Of a DNA stretch of 64,000 nt, positions 25,290 through 34,782 are shown piece after piece. Source of the DNA: Candidatus Rokuibacteriota bacterium (GTDB lineage: Bacteria > Methylomirabilota > Methylomirabilia > Rokubacteriales > CSP1-6); assembly GCA_003220495.1 (NCBI GenBank), contig QHSP01000031.1, forward strand, positions 23,895-87,894, written 5' to 3'. Made by a program: the position numbers and the translations under genes. Below the pieces are notes generated by a model. It saw nothing but the letters and a program-made list of their open reading frames with translations, searched no databases and was not told where the DNA came from. The first letter of the stretch is position 1. Every line of letters starts with the position of its first letter.

Positions 25290-26410
25290 GCGTGCTCGCG
25301 CCGGCGGTCCCCGTGACAGCCGAGGAGCGCGTCTCCGTCGCCTCGAGCTGGCGCCTGATCTGGTGGCGCTTCCGGAAGCACCGCCTCGCGCTCGCGAGCG
25401 CGGTCGTTCTGATCACCCTCTACGTCGTCGTGCTCTGCCCCGACTTCTTCAGCACACAGGATCCCGAGGCCACCGACGCGCGGCTGGCCTTCATCCCCAT
25501 CCAACGCCTCCACGTCTTCGATGGCCTTCACCCGAGCCCGTGGGTCCCCGACGTGGCGGGCAAGCGCAATCTCACGACGCTCCGCATGGAGTGGCGCGTG
25601 GACGAGACCCGGCGGATCCCGGTGCGGTTCTTCGTCACCGGCTATTCGTATCGCCTCCTCGGCCTCGTCCCGACCCGGATCCACCTCCTCGGCGCCGCGG
25701 CGGCGGACGGCCGCGCGCGGCTCTATCTCCTCGGCACCGACCGCCTCGGACGCGATCAGTGGTCGCGGCTCGTCCACGGCACGCGGACGTCGATGACCAT
25801 CGGTCTCACCGCGGTCACCTTCTCGGTCGTCCTCGGCGTGCTGCTCGGCGGGATCTCCGGCTACTGCGGCGGGCCCGCGGACGCCGTGATCCAGCGGCTG
25901 ATCGAGCTGCTCCAATCGTTGCCGACGATTCCGATCTGGCTGGCGCTCACCGCGGCGCTGCCGCGCGACTGGTCGCCGCAGCAGGTCTTCTTCGCGATCA
26001 CCGTGATCTTGTCGCTGGTGGGCTGGACGACGCTCGGGCGCGAAGTCCGCGGCCGGTTCCTGGCGCTCCGCGAGGAGGACTTCGTGCTGGCGGCGGAGCT
26101 GGCGGGGGCGAGTCAAGGGCGCATCATCATCCGCCACATGGTTCCGACGTTTCTGTCGCACATCATCGCGACCAGCACGCTCGCGATCCCGGCGATGATC
26201 ATCAACGAGACGTCCCTGTCCTTCCTCGGTCTCGGCATTCGGCCGCCGGCGATCAGCTGGGGCGTGCTCCTCCAGGAAGCGCAGAACATCCAGACGGTGG
26301 CGCTGGCGCCCTGGCTCCTGGTACCCGGCGCCGTGGTCATTCTTTCGGTCCTGGCGTTCAATCTGGTGGGGGACGGCTTGAGAGACGCCGCGGATCCGTA
26401 CAGCCAGTGA
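25286..26410 (+). CDS. ABC transporter permease, DppC/OppC type, with long N-terminal insert
   Basis: 374 residues, longer than the usual 280-300. The start ATG 25286 lies in the ATGA overlap. After the first helix (about 27-45) there is a periplasmic insert of roughly 130 residues (about 50-150) that includes RIPVRFFVTGYSYRLLGLVP, then the canonical LLGTDRLGRDQWSRLVHGTR, EAA loop EDFVLAAELAGASQGRII and C-terminus VGDGLRDAADP. The insert is typical of the two-ATPase branch with the long SBP at 20663, which supports pairing them. Confidence 0.92.
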   Translation: MSVLAPAVPVTAEERVSVASSWRLIWWRFRKHRLALASAVVLITLYVVVLCPDFFSTQDPEATDARLAFIPIQRLHVFDGLHPSPWVPDVAGKRNLTTLRMEWRVDETRRIPVRFFVTGYSYRLLGLVPTRIHLLGAAAADGRARLYLLGTDRLGRDQWSRLVHGTRTSMTIGLTAVTFSVVLGVLLGGISGYCGGPADAVIQRLIELLQSLPTIPIWLALTAALPRDWSPQQVFFAITVILSLVGWTTLGREVRGRFLALREEDFVLAAELAGASQGRIIIRHMVPTFLSHIIATSTLAIPAMIINETSLSFLGLGIRPPAISWGVLLQEAQNIQTVALAPWLLVPGAVVILSVLAFNLVGDGLRDAADPYSQ

Positions 26411-27444
26411 CGACGCCGGTCCTCCGGGTCAACGATCTCCGGGTTCATTTCTTTCTGGATGAGGGGCTCGTCCGCGCGGTCGACGGCGTGAGCTTCGAGG
26501 TGCATCCCGGCCAGGTCGTCGGGATCGTCGGCGAGAGCGGGTGCGGCAAGAGCGTGACGATGAAGGCGATCCTCCAGATCGTCGAGCCGCCCGGGCGCAT
26601 CGTCGGCGGCCAGATCCTCTTTCAGAAGGACTCGGGAGCGGCGATCGACCTGACCCGGCTCTCGCCGAAGGGCGCCGAGCTTCGGGCGATCCGCGGCGCC
26701 GAGATCGCGCTGATCCCGCAGGAGCCGATGGCGGCGTTCAGCCCGGTCCACTCGGTGGGCGAGCAGATCATCGAAGCGCTCACGCTTCACGAGCGCCAGT
26801 GGCGGCCGCGCGGCCCGCGCCTCTCCCGGGCCGAAGCGCGATCGATGACCGTCGATCTCTTCCGCAGCGTCGGGATCTCGATGCCGGCCGAGCGCATCGA
26901 CGCCTATTCGTGGCAGCTCTCTGGCGGGCTCCGCCAGCGCGCCATGATCGCGATGGCGCTGTCGTGCCGGCCGCGGATCCTGATCGCCGACGAGCCGACC
27001 ACCGCGGTCGACGTGACCACACAGGCCCAGATCTTGAATCTCCTCCGCGACCTGCAGCGTCAGCACGGAACGGCGATCGTCTTCATCACGCACGACCTCG
27101 GCGTGATCGCGCAGATGGCGCGCTACGTCGTCGTGATGTACCTCGGGCGCGTGATGGAGCAGGGCGCGGTGGAGGAGATCTTCCACGCGCCGAAGCATCC
27201 CTACACGCGGGCGCTCCTGAAGTCGATCCCGAGCATGAACGTACCGCCCCGCACTTTGCTGCCGACCATCGCCGGATCGATCCCGCACCCCCTCGGACGC
27301 CCTCGCGGCTGCCCCTTCCACCCGCGCTGCCCGGACGCGATCCCCGGCGTTTGCGCCGAGCGGGTGCCGGCGCTCCGGCCGATCGGGTCGACTCAGCTCG
27401 CGAGCTGCTTCCTCTACAACCGGGACGAGGCGAGCGAGCCGTGA
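26407..27444 (+). CDS. ABC transporter ATPase, DppD/OppD type
   Basis: 345 residues from the GTG in the upstream stop overlap (GTGA). Walker A GESGCGKS is at 43-50, the signature LSGGLRQR at 171-178, Walker B ILIADEP at 191-197, and H-loop in FITHDLGVI. The C-terminal oligopeptide/dipeptide transporter domain has Cys residues in [16 protein letters not shown]; such domains often carry a [4Fe-4S] cluster. It pairs with the DppF-type ATPase. It may also energise the ATPase-less importer at 15004-18469. Confidence 0.94.
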   Translation: MTTPVLRVNDLRVHFFLDEGLVRAVDGVSFEVHPGQVVGIVGESGCGKSVTMKAILQIVEPPGRIVGGQILFQKDSGAAIDLTRLSPKGAELRAIRGAEIALIPQEPMAAFSPVHSVGEQIIEALTLHERQWRPRGPRLSRAEARSMTVDLFRSVGISMPAERIDAYSWQLSGGLRQRAMIAMALSCRPRILIADEPTTAVDVTTQAQILNLLRDLQRQHGTAIVFITHDLGVIAQMARYVVVMYLGRVMEQGAVEEIFHAPKHPYTRALLKSIPSMNVPPRTLLPTIAGSIPHPLGRPRGCPFHPRCPDAIPGVCAERVPALRPIGSTQLASCFLYNRDEASEP

Positions 27445-28517
27445 GCGCGACGCGATGGCTCCTCGAGGTGCGCCGTCTGAAGAAATCCTTCCCGATTCGG
27501 CGCGGGTGGAACCGGAAGGTCGTGGGCGCGGTGGCGGCGGTCGACGACGTGAGCTTCACGATCCGCGAAGGCGAGACGCTCGGCCTCGTCGGCGAATCGG
27601 GGTGCGGCAAGACGACGACCGCGCGGTGCATCCTGCGCGCGATGGCGCCGACCAGCGGCGAGATCCTCTTCCGCGCGGCCGACGGCCGCGTGGTCGACCT
27701 GGCCCCGCTCTCCCGCGCGGAACTCCGTCCCCTGCGGCCGCAGATCCAGATGGTCTTCCAGGATCCGTTCGGCTCGCTCAATCCACGAATGACCATCTTC
27801 GATAACGTCGGCGAGCCGCTGCTGGTCAACGGTCTCCGGGACCGCCGGGCTCGGCTCGAGCGCGTCGCCGATCTGCTCGAGCTCACCGGGCTGCGCCCCG
27901 AGCACATGCACCGTTTCCCGCACGCGTTCTCGGGCGGCCAGCGCCAGCGTATCGGCATCGCGCGGGCGCTCGCGACCGAGCCCCGGCTCGTGGTGGCCGA
28001 CGAGCCGGTGTCCGCGCTGGACGTCTCGGTGCAGGCGCAGGTGCTCAACCTCCTCCTCGAGCTCCAGCAGCGCCTGCACCTGACCCTGCTCTTCGTGGCC
28101 CACGATCTCGCGGTCGTCAAGCACATCAGCGATCGCGTTGCGGTGATGTACGTCGGCCAGCTCGTGGAGCTCGCCACCGCCGAGGCGATCTTCCGGCATC
28201 CGCGCCATCCCTACACCGCCGCGCTGATGCGGGCGGTGCCCGTACCCGACCCCCACGCGCCGAGCGGCGACGTCGCCCTGGCGGGAGAGGTGGCCAACCC
28301 CGCCAATCCGCCGGCGGGCTGCTACTTCCACCCGCGCTGTCCGTTCACCATCGAGGCGTGCCGCACCGAGGCGCCGCCACTCCGCGAGATCGAGGCCGGG
28401 CACTTCGTGCGGTGCCATCGTGCGGACGAGCTGGTCCTGGCCGGCGTTGGCGCCGAGCCTGCGCGCGGCGCCCACGGCGTGGTAGATTCCCGGGGATCAC
28501 AACGGGAGGACGTATGA
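27441..28517 (+). CDS. ABC transporter ATPase, DppF/OppF type
   Basis: 358 residues from GTG 27441 in the GTGA overlap. Walker A GESGCGKT is at 51-58, the signature FSGGQRQR at 163-170, Walker B LVVADEP at 183-189, and the H-loop in [14 protein letters not shown]. The C-terminal [14 protein letters not shown] block is family-typical. A TAGATT hexamer near 28482 and a GGGAGGA site before 28514 suggest that the next gene can also be expressed on its own. Confidence 0.94.
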   Translation: MSATRWLLEVRRLKKSFPIRRGWNRKVVGAVAAVDDVSFTIREGETLGLVGESGCGKTTTARCILRAMAPTSGEILFRAADGRVVDLAPLSRAELRPLRPQIQMVFQDPFGSLNPRMTIFDNVGEPLLVNGLRDRRARLERVADLLELTGLRPEHMHRFPHAFSGGQRQRIGIARALATEPRLVVADEPVSALDVSVQAQVLNLLLELQQRLHLTLLFVAHDLAVVKHISDRVAVMYVGQLVELATAEAIFRHPRHPYTAALMRAVPVPDPHAPSGDVALAGEVANPANPPAGCYFHPRCPFTIEACRTEAPPLREIEAGHFVRCHRADELVLAGVGAEPARGAHGVVDSRGSQREDV

Positions 28518-29536
28518 GCAAGCGGCTTCTCGCTCTCTCGACCGTCGCAATCTTGCTGGCCGCGGGTAGCGGCGAAGCCCGGGCTCAATCCTTCTACGAG
28601 GGCAAGACCATCCGGCTGGTCGTGGGCTTCGCTCCCGGCGGCGGCTTCGACACGTACGCGCGGGTGCTCTCGCGTCACATGGGGCGCCACATTCCCGGCA
28701 ATCCGACCGTCGTCGTCGAGAACATGACCGGCGCGGGCAGTCTCATCTCGGCGAATCACCTCTATCGTGTCGCGAAACCCGACGGTCTCACCATCGGGCA
28801 TTTCAACGGTGGGCTCTTTCTCGGTCAGGCGCTCGGCCAGCCCGGGATCGAGTTCGACGCGCGCAAGTTCGAGCTCATCGGGGCCCCGATCAAGGAAGAC
28901 TCGGTCTGCGCGCTGACCCGGGCGAGCGGCATCACCTCGGTCGAGAAGTGGATGGCCGCGAAGACGCCGGTAAAGCTCGGCGGCGTCGCGCCCGGCGGAA
29001 CCCCGGACGCCAACGCCAGGATCTTGAAGGCGGCGCTCGGGCTGCCGATCCAGCTCGTCTCCGGCTACAAGGGCACGGCCGAGATCCGGCTCGCCGCGTC
29101 GTCCGGCGAGGTGGCCGGGGCATGCTGGTCGTGGGAATCGATGCGGTCGACCTGGCGCAGCGCGCTCGACTCGGGCGAAGTGGTCGCCGTGCTCCAGACG
29201 AGCTCCAGGACGTTTCCCGATCTGTCGGGCATTCCGCTCGCGCTCGGCCTCGCGAAGACCGACGAGGCTCGTCAGCTGATCAAGGTCGGCATCCAGAACG
29301 CCGCCGCCTTCGCTCGCCCCCTGGCGCTTCCGCCCGGCACGCCGAAGGACCGCGTTCTGGTTTTGCGAAAGGCCTTCCAGGAGACGCTGAAGGACCCGGC
29401 GTTCCTGGCCGAAGCCGAGAAGGCCAAGCTCACGCTGGACCCGGCCACGGCCGAGGATCTCGAGCGGATGGTCGCCGAGGCGCTTGCGCTCGAGCCCGCG
29501 CTCCTCGCGAAGCTGAAGGACATCCTCTACAAGTAA
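28514..29536 (+). CDS. Tripartite tricarboxylate transporter-type binding protein (TctC/Bug)
   Basis: 340 residues. The signal peptide ends near ARA-QS. The mature Bug fold is marked by [39 protein letters not shown] and [17 protein letters not shown]. TctC proteins bind carboxylates for the TctAB permease. No TctA or TctB is in the window, so it is an orphan. Its ATG overlaps the DppF stop (ATGA), an unusual attachment of a secondary-transporter binding protein to an ABC operon. Its 3' end overlaps the convergent MFS gene by 10 bases. Confidence 0.9.
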   Translation: MSKRLLALSTVAILLAAGSGEARAQSFYEGKTIRLVVGFAPGGGFDTYARVLSRHMGRHIPGNPTVVVENMTGAGSLISANHLYRVAKPDGLTIGHFNGGLFLGQALGQPGIEFDARKFELIGAPIKEDSVCALTRASGITSVEKWMAAKTPVKLGGVAPGGTPDANARILKAALGLPIQLVSGYKGTAEIRLAASSGEVAGACWSWESMRSTWRSALDSGEVVAVLQTSSRTFPDLSGIPLALGLAKTDEARQLIKVGIQNAAAFARPLALPPGTPKDRVLVLRKAFQETLKDPAFLAEAEKAKLTLDPATAEDLERMVAEALALEPALLAKLKDILYK

Positions 29537-30738
29537 CCGCGCCGCTCGGGGGGCGTCGAGGTGCCCAAGGTGAAGAACGCGCTACTCAGCGCGAGCCCCC
29601 CCGCGGCCAGGACGAAGGCCGGCACGTAGCTGCCCATCGCGTCGTAGATGAAGCCGGCCGCGGTCGGGCCGAGCGCCGCACCGCACCGCCAGCCGAGGCT
29701 CAAGACACCCATGACCGCGCCGATCGCCCGAACGCCGAACGTCTCGACCGCGCCCTTCACGAGCGTCGTGTCGCTGCCGGCGGCCGACAGCCCGAACCCG
29801 AACAGCAGGAAGTCGAGGGTCGACAGCGACGGCGCGGCGACGATCGCCAGGAGCGAGACGATCTGGATCGTCAGGCAGAACCAGAACGTCGGCTTCGTGC
29901 CGACGCGGTCGGAGACGACCCCGAAGAGAATTCGCCCCACGATCGTGCCGGTACCCAGGATCGTCAGCGCCAGCGAGGCGCGCTCGAGCGTGACGCCCTG
30001 ATCCTTCACGTACGACACCAGGTGAATCGACATCATCATCTGGTTGAACCCGAGCAGCATCCACGCCGTCACCAGAAGCCACAGGCGGCGATCGGCCAGC
30101 GCCTCGCCGAGGCTCGAGCCTCCCGACGCGGCCGCGCGATCGGTGTCGGTGCGGCCGCCCGCCGCGGCCGGCGGGAACCGCGTGAGCATGCTGCCGGGGA
30201 TGGCGAGGACCCAGACGAGGGCGCCGAGGACGAGATACGTGGTCCGCCAGCCGAAGCGCGCGATCAGGGAGGCGGACAGACGCGGACCGGTCACGAAGGC
30301 CAGGTTGAGCCCGGCCAGAAGGATGCCCAGCGCCAGACCGCGCCGATCGACGAACCAGCGCGACACCGTCGTGGTCGGCACCAGATAGACCGACGACATC
30401 GCGACTCCGAGCAGCACTCCGAGCACGAGATAGAGGTGCCACAGCGCGTCGATCCGCGAGGCGAGCGCGAAGAGGGCGCCGACGAACAGCGCGCTCGTCG
30501 TCAGGATCAGGCGCGGGCCGTAGCGATCGCTGGCCGCGCCGACGGCGAACGCGATGAGGCCGCCGATGATCAAGTTCAGCGACGGCGCGATCGAGATCGC
30601 GCCGCGGCTCCAGCCGAACTCACCCGCCAATACCGGAAGGAACACGCCGAACCCGGCGTGCGAGTTCCAGACACCGAACATGACGAGCGAGCACGCGCCT
30701 ACCACCACCCAGCCCTGCCGGCGGCGGACGTCGGACAT
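29527..30738 (-). CDS. Major facilitator superfamily transporter
   Basis: 403 residues, twelve membrane segments. The loop 2-3 signature is seen as GAASDRYGPRLIL, and loop 8-9 as GVVSDRVGTKPTF. The N-terminus MSDVRRRQGWVVVGACSLVMFGVWNSHAGFGVFLPVL resembles the oxalate/formate-like or monocarboxylate MFS branch found with TTT and LLM genes. The start is ATG 30738; a TTG at 30840 gives a non-membrane extension and is rejected. The substrate is unknown but likely an organic anion. It is divergent from the GspE-type ATPase gene. Confidence 0.9.
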   Translation of the reverse strand: MSDVRRRQGWVVVGACSLVMFGVWNSHAGFGVFLPVLAGEFGWSRGAISIAPSLNLIIGGLIAFAVGAASDRYGPRLILTTSALFVGALFALASRIDALWHLYLVLGVLLGVAMSSVYLVPTTTVSRWFVDRRGLALGILLAGLNLAFVTGPRLSASLIARFGWRTTYLVLGALVWVLAIPGSMLTRFPPAAAGGRTDTDRAAASGGSSLGEALADRRLWLLVTAWMLLGFNQMMMSIHLVSYVKDQGVTLERASLALTILGTGTIVGRILFGVVSDRVGTKPTFWFCLTIQIVSLLAIVAAPSLSTLDFLLFGFGLSAAGSDTTLVKGAVETFGVRAIGAVMGVLSLGWRCGAALGPTAAGFIYDAMGSYVPAFVLAAGGLALSSAFFTLGTSTPPERRGYL

Positions 30739-30903
30739 GTGGTCGCGATGATAACCGCGCGGCGGAGCGAAACCTACCAATGGCAACAGATCGACCAGGA
30801 CGTCCGCGTTCACGCGCGCGGTTCCGGAAAGAGCGCTCACAATTTTTCAATCGTTTGGCTCTCGACGCGTCGTGGCACATCGGTTGCTCGTCTCACTAGC
30901 TCG

Positions 30904-32958
30904 GTGACCCCGGCTGCTCGTCCCGAATTCGGGCCTCCTCGCCTGGTCGCGCTCCAGGGCGGCGCTCTCTCGATCCAGAACGGCGCGGCGCGCCGTCACG
31001 CCGCGGTCCTCCGGCTCGGCGACCTGCTCGTCTCCGAGGGTCTCGCGACCCACGCGCAGATCCAGAAGGCGCTCCGACTGCAGAGCCAGTCGAAGACGTA
31101 CATGCTGCTCGGCCACATCCTCGTCGCCCAGAAGGTGATGACGCGGTCCCAGCTCCTGTCGGTCCTCGACCGCCATCGGCGACGCTCGAAGCTCGGCGAG
31201 CTGCTGGTCAAGTCGCAGGCGATCACGTCGAGCCAGCTCGAGATGGCGCTCACCGAGCAGCGCCGCTTGAAACAGACGCTCGGCGAAGTGGTCGTCCGGC
31301 TGAAGTTCGTGACCGAAGAACAGATGCGACGAGCGCTGTGCCAGCAGCTCCACATCAACTTCTTCGATCTCGACTCGATCGTGCTCGACCAGGCCTTGCG
31401 AGGGCTCATCAACCCGCGGTTTGCCCGCAAGCGGCTCGTCGTGCCGATCGCGCGCGTGGCCCAGACCCTGGTCGTCGCGTTGGACGACCCGACGCGGACC
31501 GCCGTCATCGACGACCTCAAGGCGAGCACCGGACTCGACATCGAGGTGATCACGTCGACGACGGCCAGCATCCGCCGGGCCCTCGAGCAGATGTATCCCA
31601 CGCCCGCGGCGCCGGGTGCCGCCGAGCCGGCGCTCGCCGCCGTCGGCCACCAGGCCCCCACGATCGTCGGCGAGCCGAACATCCTGAGCTTCGAGGAGAT
31701 CGACCGGCTCACGGAAGAGAAGCTCACGTACGTCGACGTCCATCACGCCGCGGAAGGCACCGCGAGCATGGTGCGACGACTCCTGAGGCTGGCCATCGAG
31801 TGGGGAGCCTCCGACATCCATCTCGAAGCGGTGGAGCACGGGCTCCAGACGCGTTTTCGCATCGACGGCGTCCTGCAGGAGCTCGAGCTGGACGACCTCG
31901 ACGAGACGCTGAACGTGAATCGCGGCAAGCTCTTGTCGCGGCTCAAGATCCTGAGCAAGCTCGACATCGCCGAGCGACGCCGGCCTCAGGACGGTAGCTT
32001 CCGCGCACGCCTGGCGCGCGACGGACAGACCGCCACCGTCGATTTCCGCGTCTCGATCATCCCGGGCTACTACGGCGAGAGCGCGGTGATCCGGATCCTC
32101 GACCCCCGCGGCCTTCCGCAATCGGTGGAGGGGCTCGGCCTGCGCGCACCCGTCGCGCTGCGGCTGCGGCAGCTCCTCCGATCGTCCACCGGGATTGTCC
32201 TGGTCACGGGTCCCACCGGCTCCGGCAAGAGCACCTCGCTCTTCGGCGCGCTCAAGAGCGTCTACCAGCCGGGCATCAAGATCCTCACCGCCGAGAACCC
32301 GATCGAGTACGTCTGCGATGCCTTCCGGCAGCACGAGGTCGACGAGCGCCTCGGGAACACCTTCGCCAAGTTCCTGCGCTCGTTCCTCCGGCACGATCCG
32401 GACGTGATCATGATCGGCGAGATCCGGGACGGCGAGACCGCGAATCTGGCGTTCCGGGCGGCCCAGACGGGTCACCTCGTGCTCAGCACCCTTCACACGA
32501 ACGACGCGATCAGCGCGCTGCCCCGGCTTCTCGATCTCGGCGTCGACGCCAACCTGATCGCCTCGTCACTGCTGGGCGTGCTCTCGCAGCGACTGGCGCG
32601 GGAGGTCTGCGCCGAATGCCGCGAGCGCTACGCACCGCCGCGAGAGCTCCTGGAGGAAACCTTCGGGAAGCCGCCGCTCGACTTCGGATGGTTCCGGGGC
32701 GTCGGCTGCGCGGCGTGCAACTACACGGGCTACCGCGGTCGCATGATGCTCTCGGAGCTGTGGACGCCGAACGACGCGGACATCGTGCTGATCAACAAAG
32801 GGGCCCCCTTCGAGGAGGTCCGGGAGAGCGCCCGGAAGACGACGCTCTCCATGGCCGACGACGTCGCCGAGAAGCTCGCGCTGGGCCGGACGAATCTCGA
32901 GGAGCTCATCCGGGCGCTCCCCCACTCGGCGCTCCGCCAGCTCCAGCTCAGGACGTAG
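30904..32958 (+). CDS. GspE/PilB-type secretion or pilus assembly ATPase, orphan
   Basis: 684 residues from the GTG at 30904, the last usable start before the first domain. Four MshEN-like repeats of about 30 residues are seen at about 38, 66, 97 and 126, each beginning lGelLv and ending qlxxAL. The ATPase core has Walker A GPTGSGKST (436-444), Asp box ENPIEY, Walker B VIMIGEIRD (501-509) and His box LSTLHTNDA (528-536). A tetracysteine zinc module is Cys569/572 and Cys602/605. It drives type II secretion or type IV pilus extension. No pilin, PilC, PilQ or Gsp gene is nearby. The frame open to 28948 is a shadow. Confidence 0.9.
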   Translation: MTPAARPEFGPPRLVALQGGALSIQNGAARRHAAVLRLGDLLVSEGLATHAQIQKALRLQSQSKTYMLLGHILVAQKVMTRSQLLSVLDRHRRRSKLGELLVKSQAITSSQLEMALTEQRRLKQTLGEVVVRLKFVTEEQMRRALCQQLHINFFDLDSIVLDQALRGLINPRFARKRLVVPIARVAQTLVVALDDPTRTAVIDDLKASTGLDIEVITSTTASIRRALEQMYPTPAAPGAAEPALAAVGHQAPTIVGEPNILSFEEIDRLTEEKLTYVDVHHAAEGTASMVRRLLRLAIEWGASDIHLEAVEHGLQTRFRIDGVLQELELDDLDETLNVNRGKLLSRLKILSKLDIAERRRPQDGSFRARLARDGQTATVDFRVSIIPGYYGESAVIRILDPRGLPQSVEGLGLRAPVALRLRQLLRSSTGIVLVTGPTGSGKSTSLFGALKSVYQPGIKILTAENPIEYVCDAFRQHEVDERLGNTFAKFLRSFLRHDPDVIMIGEIRDGETANLAFRAAQTGHLVLSTLHTNDAISALPRLLDLGVDANLIASSLLGVLSQRLAREVCAECRERYAPPRELLEETFGKPPLDFGWFRGVGCAACNYTGYRGRMMLSELWTPNDADIVLINKGAPFEEVRESARKTTLSMADDVAEKLALGRTNLEELIRALPHSALRQLQLRT

Positions 32959-32973
32959 GTCCTGAGCTCGCCG

Positions 32974-34116
32974 TCAGCGGATCAGCCCGTAGAACTTCCC
33001 CGCGTTCTCGCAGGTGATCTTGTCGACGACGCCCACCGGGAGATGGCCGAACTGCTCCTGGATGTAACGCGATGACTGGGGCCAGACGCCGTCGGGGTGC
33101 GGATAGTCCGACCCCCACATGAGCGTCTCGACGCCCATGTCCTCGATCAGCTTGGTGCCGATCGGATCGAACTGGAAGGTCGCGCGGCACTGCCGGCGCC
33201 AGTAGTCGCTCGGCTTCATCGTGAGCCCGAGGTCGCGGAAGCGGTCCTCCCACTCGAAGTCCATGCGGTCGAGCGCGTACGGGATCCAGCCGATCCCGCT
33301 CTCGCCGAACGAGATCCGGATGTTGGGGTAGCGCTCGAGGACGGCGGCCCCGATCACTGCCGCCAAAATGTTGACGAGGTTCATCTGGAAACCGGCCACG
33401 CTCGTGAAGAAGGCCGCGCGGCGGGTCTGACCCGTCTGGCGCTCGCGGACGCCCGGCGGAAGCGACGGGAACGTGTGGAAGTGCAGCGGCAGGTTCACGT
33501 CGTTCACGGCTTGCCAGAGCGGCTCCCAGATCGGGTGCCACATGGGCTCCATGTCCCACGAGCACGAGAGCTCGAGGCCGCGCAGCCCGAGCCGCGCCAC
33601 CCGATAGATCTCCTTGACCGCCGCGTCGAGGTTACCGTACGGCAGGCACGCTAGGCCGACGTGCCGCTCGGGGTAGGGCTTGCAGAACTCCACGAGCCAG
33701 TCGTTGTAGATCCGGAACATTTCCCCGGCCGCCTCGTGGTCGCCCAGTCGCGTCGCGGCGCCGAGGATGCCGAAGAGGACCTCCGCCTGGACGCCGTCAC
33801 GATCCATGTCCTTCACGCGCAGGTGCGGGTCACCCGGGCGGCGGATTCCCCTCTTGCCGTCGTCGTAGAGCCCGGTCGCCGCCATCACGTCCACGCGCCG
33901 ATTCTGTCCGGGCACGTACTTCGTGCCCGTCGACCCGATGCCGCCGACGAGCCCGAACGGCGCGCCCTTTTTCGTGGTCCACTGCGGGCCGTCGGGCCCG
34001 TCCACGACATAGGGCATGCGGTCCTTCATGAGCGCGGAGGCATTCGAGGTGAACAGATCGGGTGGCAGCCAGGGCATGTCGATGTGGCAGTCGGCCGAGA
34101 TCCGCGTGTAGTGCAT
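32974..34116 (-). CDS. Amidohydrolase (ACMSD-like metal-dependent hydrolase)
   Basis: 380 residues. It begins with the amidohydrolase_2 pattern ISADCHIDMPWLPPDLF (Asp9-Cys-His11), has a barrel His in LHFHTFPSLP and the terminal strand motif MWGSDYPHPDGVWP carrying the conserved Asp. The family includes decarboxylases and hydrolases of aromatic-acid breakdown. The ATG at 34116 follows AAGGAGG; a TTG at 34131 is an alternative. It is divergent from the phosphoesterase-UbiD pair. The three genes together suggest decarboxylation of aromatic or unsaturated acids. Confidence 0.85.
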   Translation of the reverse strand: MHYTRISADCHIDMPWLPPDLFTSNASALMKDRMPYVVDGPDGPQWTTKKGAPFGLVGGIGSTGTKYVPGQNRRVDVMAATGLYDDGKRGIRRPGDPHLRVKDMDRDGVQAEVLFGILGAATRLGDHEAAGEMFRIYNDWLVEFCKPYPERHVGLACLPYGNLDAAVKEIYRVARLGLRGLELSCSWDMEPMWHPIWEPLWQAVNDVNLPLHFHTFPSLPPGVRERQTGQTRRAAFFTSVAGFQMNLVNILAAVIGAAVLERYPNIRISFGESGIGWIPYALDRMDFEWEDRFRDLGLTMKPSDYWRRQCRATFQFDPIGTKLIEDMGVETLMWGSDYPHPDGVWPQSSRYIQEQFGHLPVGVVDKITCENAGKFYGLIR

Positions 34117-34200
34117 GTCGCCCTCCTTCAAACTGACGCGATGCTAGTCCCGGAGCGCCCCCTGGGCAAGCGAAGACTCGAGCGGCTACACTCGACAGTC

Positions 34201-34782
34201 ATGGAACGGAGCGCGCGGCAGCGCCGGACGAGCGACACGACCGTCGTCGGCGTCATCGCCGACACGCACGGGCTTCTGAGGCCCGAGGCGGTCGCGGCGC
34301 TGACGTCCGTCGACCTGATCGTGCATGCCGGGGACATCGGCTCCGCCGCGCTCCTCGACGAGCTCGCCACGATCGCACCGGTCCTCGCCGTACGCGGCAA
34401 CAACGACCGCGACGGCTGGGCGGCGTCGCTTCCGGAGACCGTGACGACCGAGATCGCTGGAGTCCGCCTGCACGTCGTGCACGACCTCAAGATGCTGCGG
34501 GGCGGCCCGGCCCGGCTGGGCGTCGACGTGGTCATCTCGGGCCATTCGCACAAGCCGAGCGTGGAGCACCGGTCGGGGGTCCTGCTCCTCAATCCCGGAA
34601 GCGCCGGCCCGCGCCGCTTCAGCCTGCCGATCGCCGTGGCTCGCCTGAGCCTCGGTCCCTCGGGCGCCCGGGCCGAAATCGTCGAGCTCGATGTCGCGCT
34701 CCGTACGGGACCGCGTCGCCGCACGGCGCGCCGAAGCGGCCTTGACGGGGCCAAGGCGCGCGGCGCAGTATCGCCCCCATGA
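34201..34782 (+). CDS. YfcE/MJ0936-type metallophosphoesterase
   Basis: 193 residues. Metal ligands are Asp21/His23 (IADTHG), Asp45 (HAGDIG), Asn67 (RGNND), His94 (HVVHD) and His115/His117 (SGHSHKP). The C-terminus VLLLNPGSAGPRRFSLP is diagnostic. Phosphodiesterase activity on cyclic or nucleotide substrates is typical. The last bases overlap the UbiD start (ATGA), and the 3' part holds a putative UbiD promoter. A decayed relative of the same family, missing the first His of the GHTH motif, lies at 63488-63619. Confidence 0.88.
   Translation: MERSARQRRTSDTTVVGVIADTHGLLRPEAVAALTSVDLIVHAGDIGSAALLDELATIAPVLAVRGNNDRDGWAASLPETVTTEIAGVRLHVVHDLKMLRGGPARLGVDVVISGHSHKPSVEHRSGVLLLNPGSAGPRRFSLPIAVARLSLGPSGARAEIVELDVALRTGPRRRTARRSGLDGAKARGAVSPP
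34742..34769 (+). promoter_or_regulatory. Putative internal promoter for the UbiD gene
   Basis: TTGACG (34742-34747) and CAGTAT (34764-34769), 16-bp spacer, lie within the phosphoesterase gene. The -10 ends 9 nt before ATG 34779, which has no Shine-Dalgarno, so leaderless initiation is plausible. A similar CAGTATC or CACTATC -10 recurs at 38169 and 46314. Confidence 0.4.

Noticed and set aside
29537..30735. Possible small genes on the plus strand opposite the MFS gene
   Set aside because: Only short frames with no recognisable domain and no ribosome sites.
28948..30903. 5' extension of the GspE frame over 650 codons
   Set aside because: It overlaps the TctC and MFS genes, is low-complexity Arg/Gly/Glu/Asp, and homology to GspE begins only after 31000.
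33661..34200. 180-codon N-terminal extension of the phosphoesterase
   Set aside because: It is antisense to the amidohydrolase. The phosphoesterase fold begins after ATG 34201.
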